A DNA stretch of 64,000 nt from CAXBNB01 sp040151475 (GTDB lineage Bacteria > Bacteroidota > Bacteroidia > Cytophagales > Cyclobacteriaceae), in contig NZ_JBDKWG010000132.1 of assembly GCF_040151475.1 (NCBI RefSeq), positions 1 through 64,000 of the forward strand, in the 5' to 3' direction. This document shows positions 63,437 to 64,000 of the stretch, piece by piece. The notes beneath the pieces were generated by a model. That model did no database searches. It was not told the origin of the DNA and worked only from the letters and a program-made list of their open reading frames with translations. Position 1 is the first letter of the stretch. Each line of letters starts with the position of its first letter. Position numbers and translations under genes: made by a program.

Positions 63437-64000
63437 TTGATTGATAAGACTTTAAAACATTGGCGCTTCAGGGTTTTTACTCTGACATGGCTGGCTTATG
63501 CGGGTTTTTATTTTTGCAGGAAAAACTTTAGCGTGACCATGCCAATCATCATAGATGAATTAGGCTATACTAAAAATGATATGGCAATTGTGCTCACGAT
63601 ATACAGTTTTACCTATATGGTAGGACAGTTTATTAGTGGATACATGTCTGACAGGTTGGGACCAAGATTGATTGTTACGATCGGGCTTTCTATTGCGGTT
63701 GTTGCAAATTTCACTATGGGAATGACTGGTAGTTTATTGGCATTTGCCTTTTTAATGGGTGCTAATGGGTTTGGACAATCTACCGGCTGGTCCGGGTTGA
63801 TAAAAAATATGACTCCCTGGTACATGCCCAATGAAAGGGGGGTTGTAATGTCATGGTGGAGTACGTGTTATGTAATAGGAGCTTTTTTAGCTACTATTTT
63901 CGCTACCTATTGGGCTACTAACGAATATATATTTGCAGAGCTGGGATGGAAAAGGGCTTATATAATGCCAGCATTAGTATTGGCAGTTATTACCATTTTA
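63437..64000 (+). CDS. MFS transporter (partial, runs off the window), likely aminoethylphosphonate importer
   Basis: The open frame has no ATG before the first membrane helix; TTG 63437 is the likely start, with an in-frame stop at 63422-63424. The 188 visible residues cover about five helices. They show YFCRKNFSVTMPIIIDELGY, the loop motif SGYMSDRLGPRL and GANGFGQSTGWSGLIKN, like the GlpT/organophosphate antiporter branch. It is divergent from phnW, so it probably brings in 2-aminoethylphosphonate. The rest of the gene lies outside the window. Confidence 0.8.
   Translation, partial: MIDKTLKHWRFRVFTLTWLAYAGFYFCRKNFSVTMPIIIDELGYTKNDMAIVLTIYSFTYMVGQFISGYMSDRLGPRLIVTIGLSIAVVANFTMGMTGSLLAFAFLMGANGFGQSTGWSGLIKNMTPWYMPNERGVVMSWWSTCYVIGAFLATIFATYWATNEYIFAELGWKRAYIMPALVLAVITIL

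Overview
This window is chromosomal DNA of a Bacteroidota bacterium, most likely a free-living, probably marine or soil, member of the Cytophagales or a relative. The signs are an AT-rich base composition, a SusC/SusD pair with an N-terminal STN signalling domain preceded by an ECF sigma factor and a FecR anti-sigma factor, a type IX secretion C-terminal sorting domain, many outer-membrane lipoprotein signals, and short REP-like repeats. I saw no rRNA, tRNA, phage or CRISPR. The genus cannot be settled from the sequence alone.

Layout. (1) 1-6124: end of an unknown gene, a secreted metallophosphoesterase, a GH92 alpha-mannosidase, a frameshifted lipoprotein sulfatase and a PfkB-family kinase. 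(2) 6281-18372: a LacI-family regulator and a full myo-inositol catabolic run (aldolase iolJ-like, iolB, iolC, iolD, iolA/mmsA, iolE, iolG, a sodium:solute symporter and a HAD phosphatase). (3) 18496-26925: a small basic protein, an RpiR regulator, an ethanolamine-type APC permease, a glutamine-synthetase-like ligase, an aldehyde dehydrogenase, a hitchhiking four-helix-bundle gene, an iron alcohol dehydrogenase and a class I glutamine amidotransferase. Together these look like a gamma-glutamyl-ethanolamide route from ethanolamine to glycine. (4) 26971-32148: a frameshifted large secreted protein of unknown family and two secreted alkaline-phosphatase-superfamily enzymes. (5) 32149-33184: a small membrane-protein gene between two copies of a roughly 105 bp repeat. 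(6) 33185-38474: two divergent class III PLP enzymes, one resembling the hydroxy-aminoethylphosphonate lyase PbfA, a zinc alcohol dehydrogenase of the phosphonate-associated type and an MFS transporter. (7) 38688-49854: ECF sigma, FecR, SusC, SusD, a four-LamG T9SS protein and a lipoprotein. (8) 50166-57451: a cytoplasmic GH38 alpha-mannosidase, a second sodium:solute symporter and two metallophosphoesterases. (9) 57634-64000: an unknown protein, phnY, phnA, an XRE-cupin regulator, phnW and the start of a second MFS transporter.

How it may fit together. The parts map onto the building blocks of one kind of molecule: mannose (GH92, GH38), myo-inositol (iol), ethanolamine (ethanolamine permease plus gamma-glutamyl pathway) and 2-aminoethylphosphonate (phnW, phnY, phnA, PbfA-like). 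Several exported phosphoesterases could free the phosphate- or phosphonate-linked groups. This is the composition of glycosylphosphatidylinositol (GPI) anchors and of the phosphonate-bearing glycoinositolphospholipids and lipophosphonoglycans of protists. A direct physical link supports joint control of two parts: the palindrome TGCAAA-NN-TTTGCA occurs twice before the inositol genes and once, as a perfect palindrome, before the GH38 mannosidase 43 kb away. The proposal that this is a GPI or lipophosphonoglycan utilisation super-locus is inference; the individual gene calls are much firmer.
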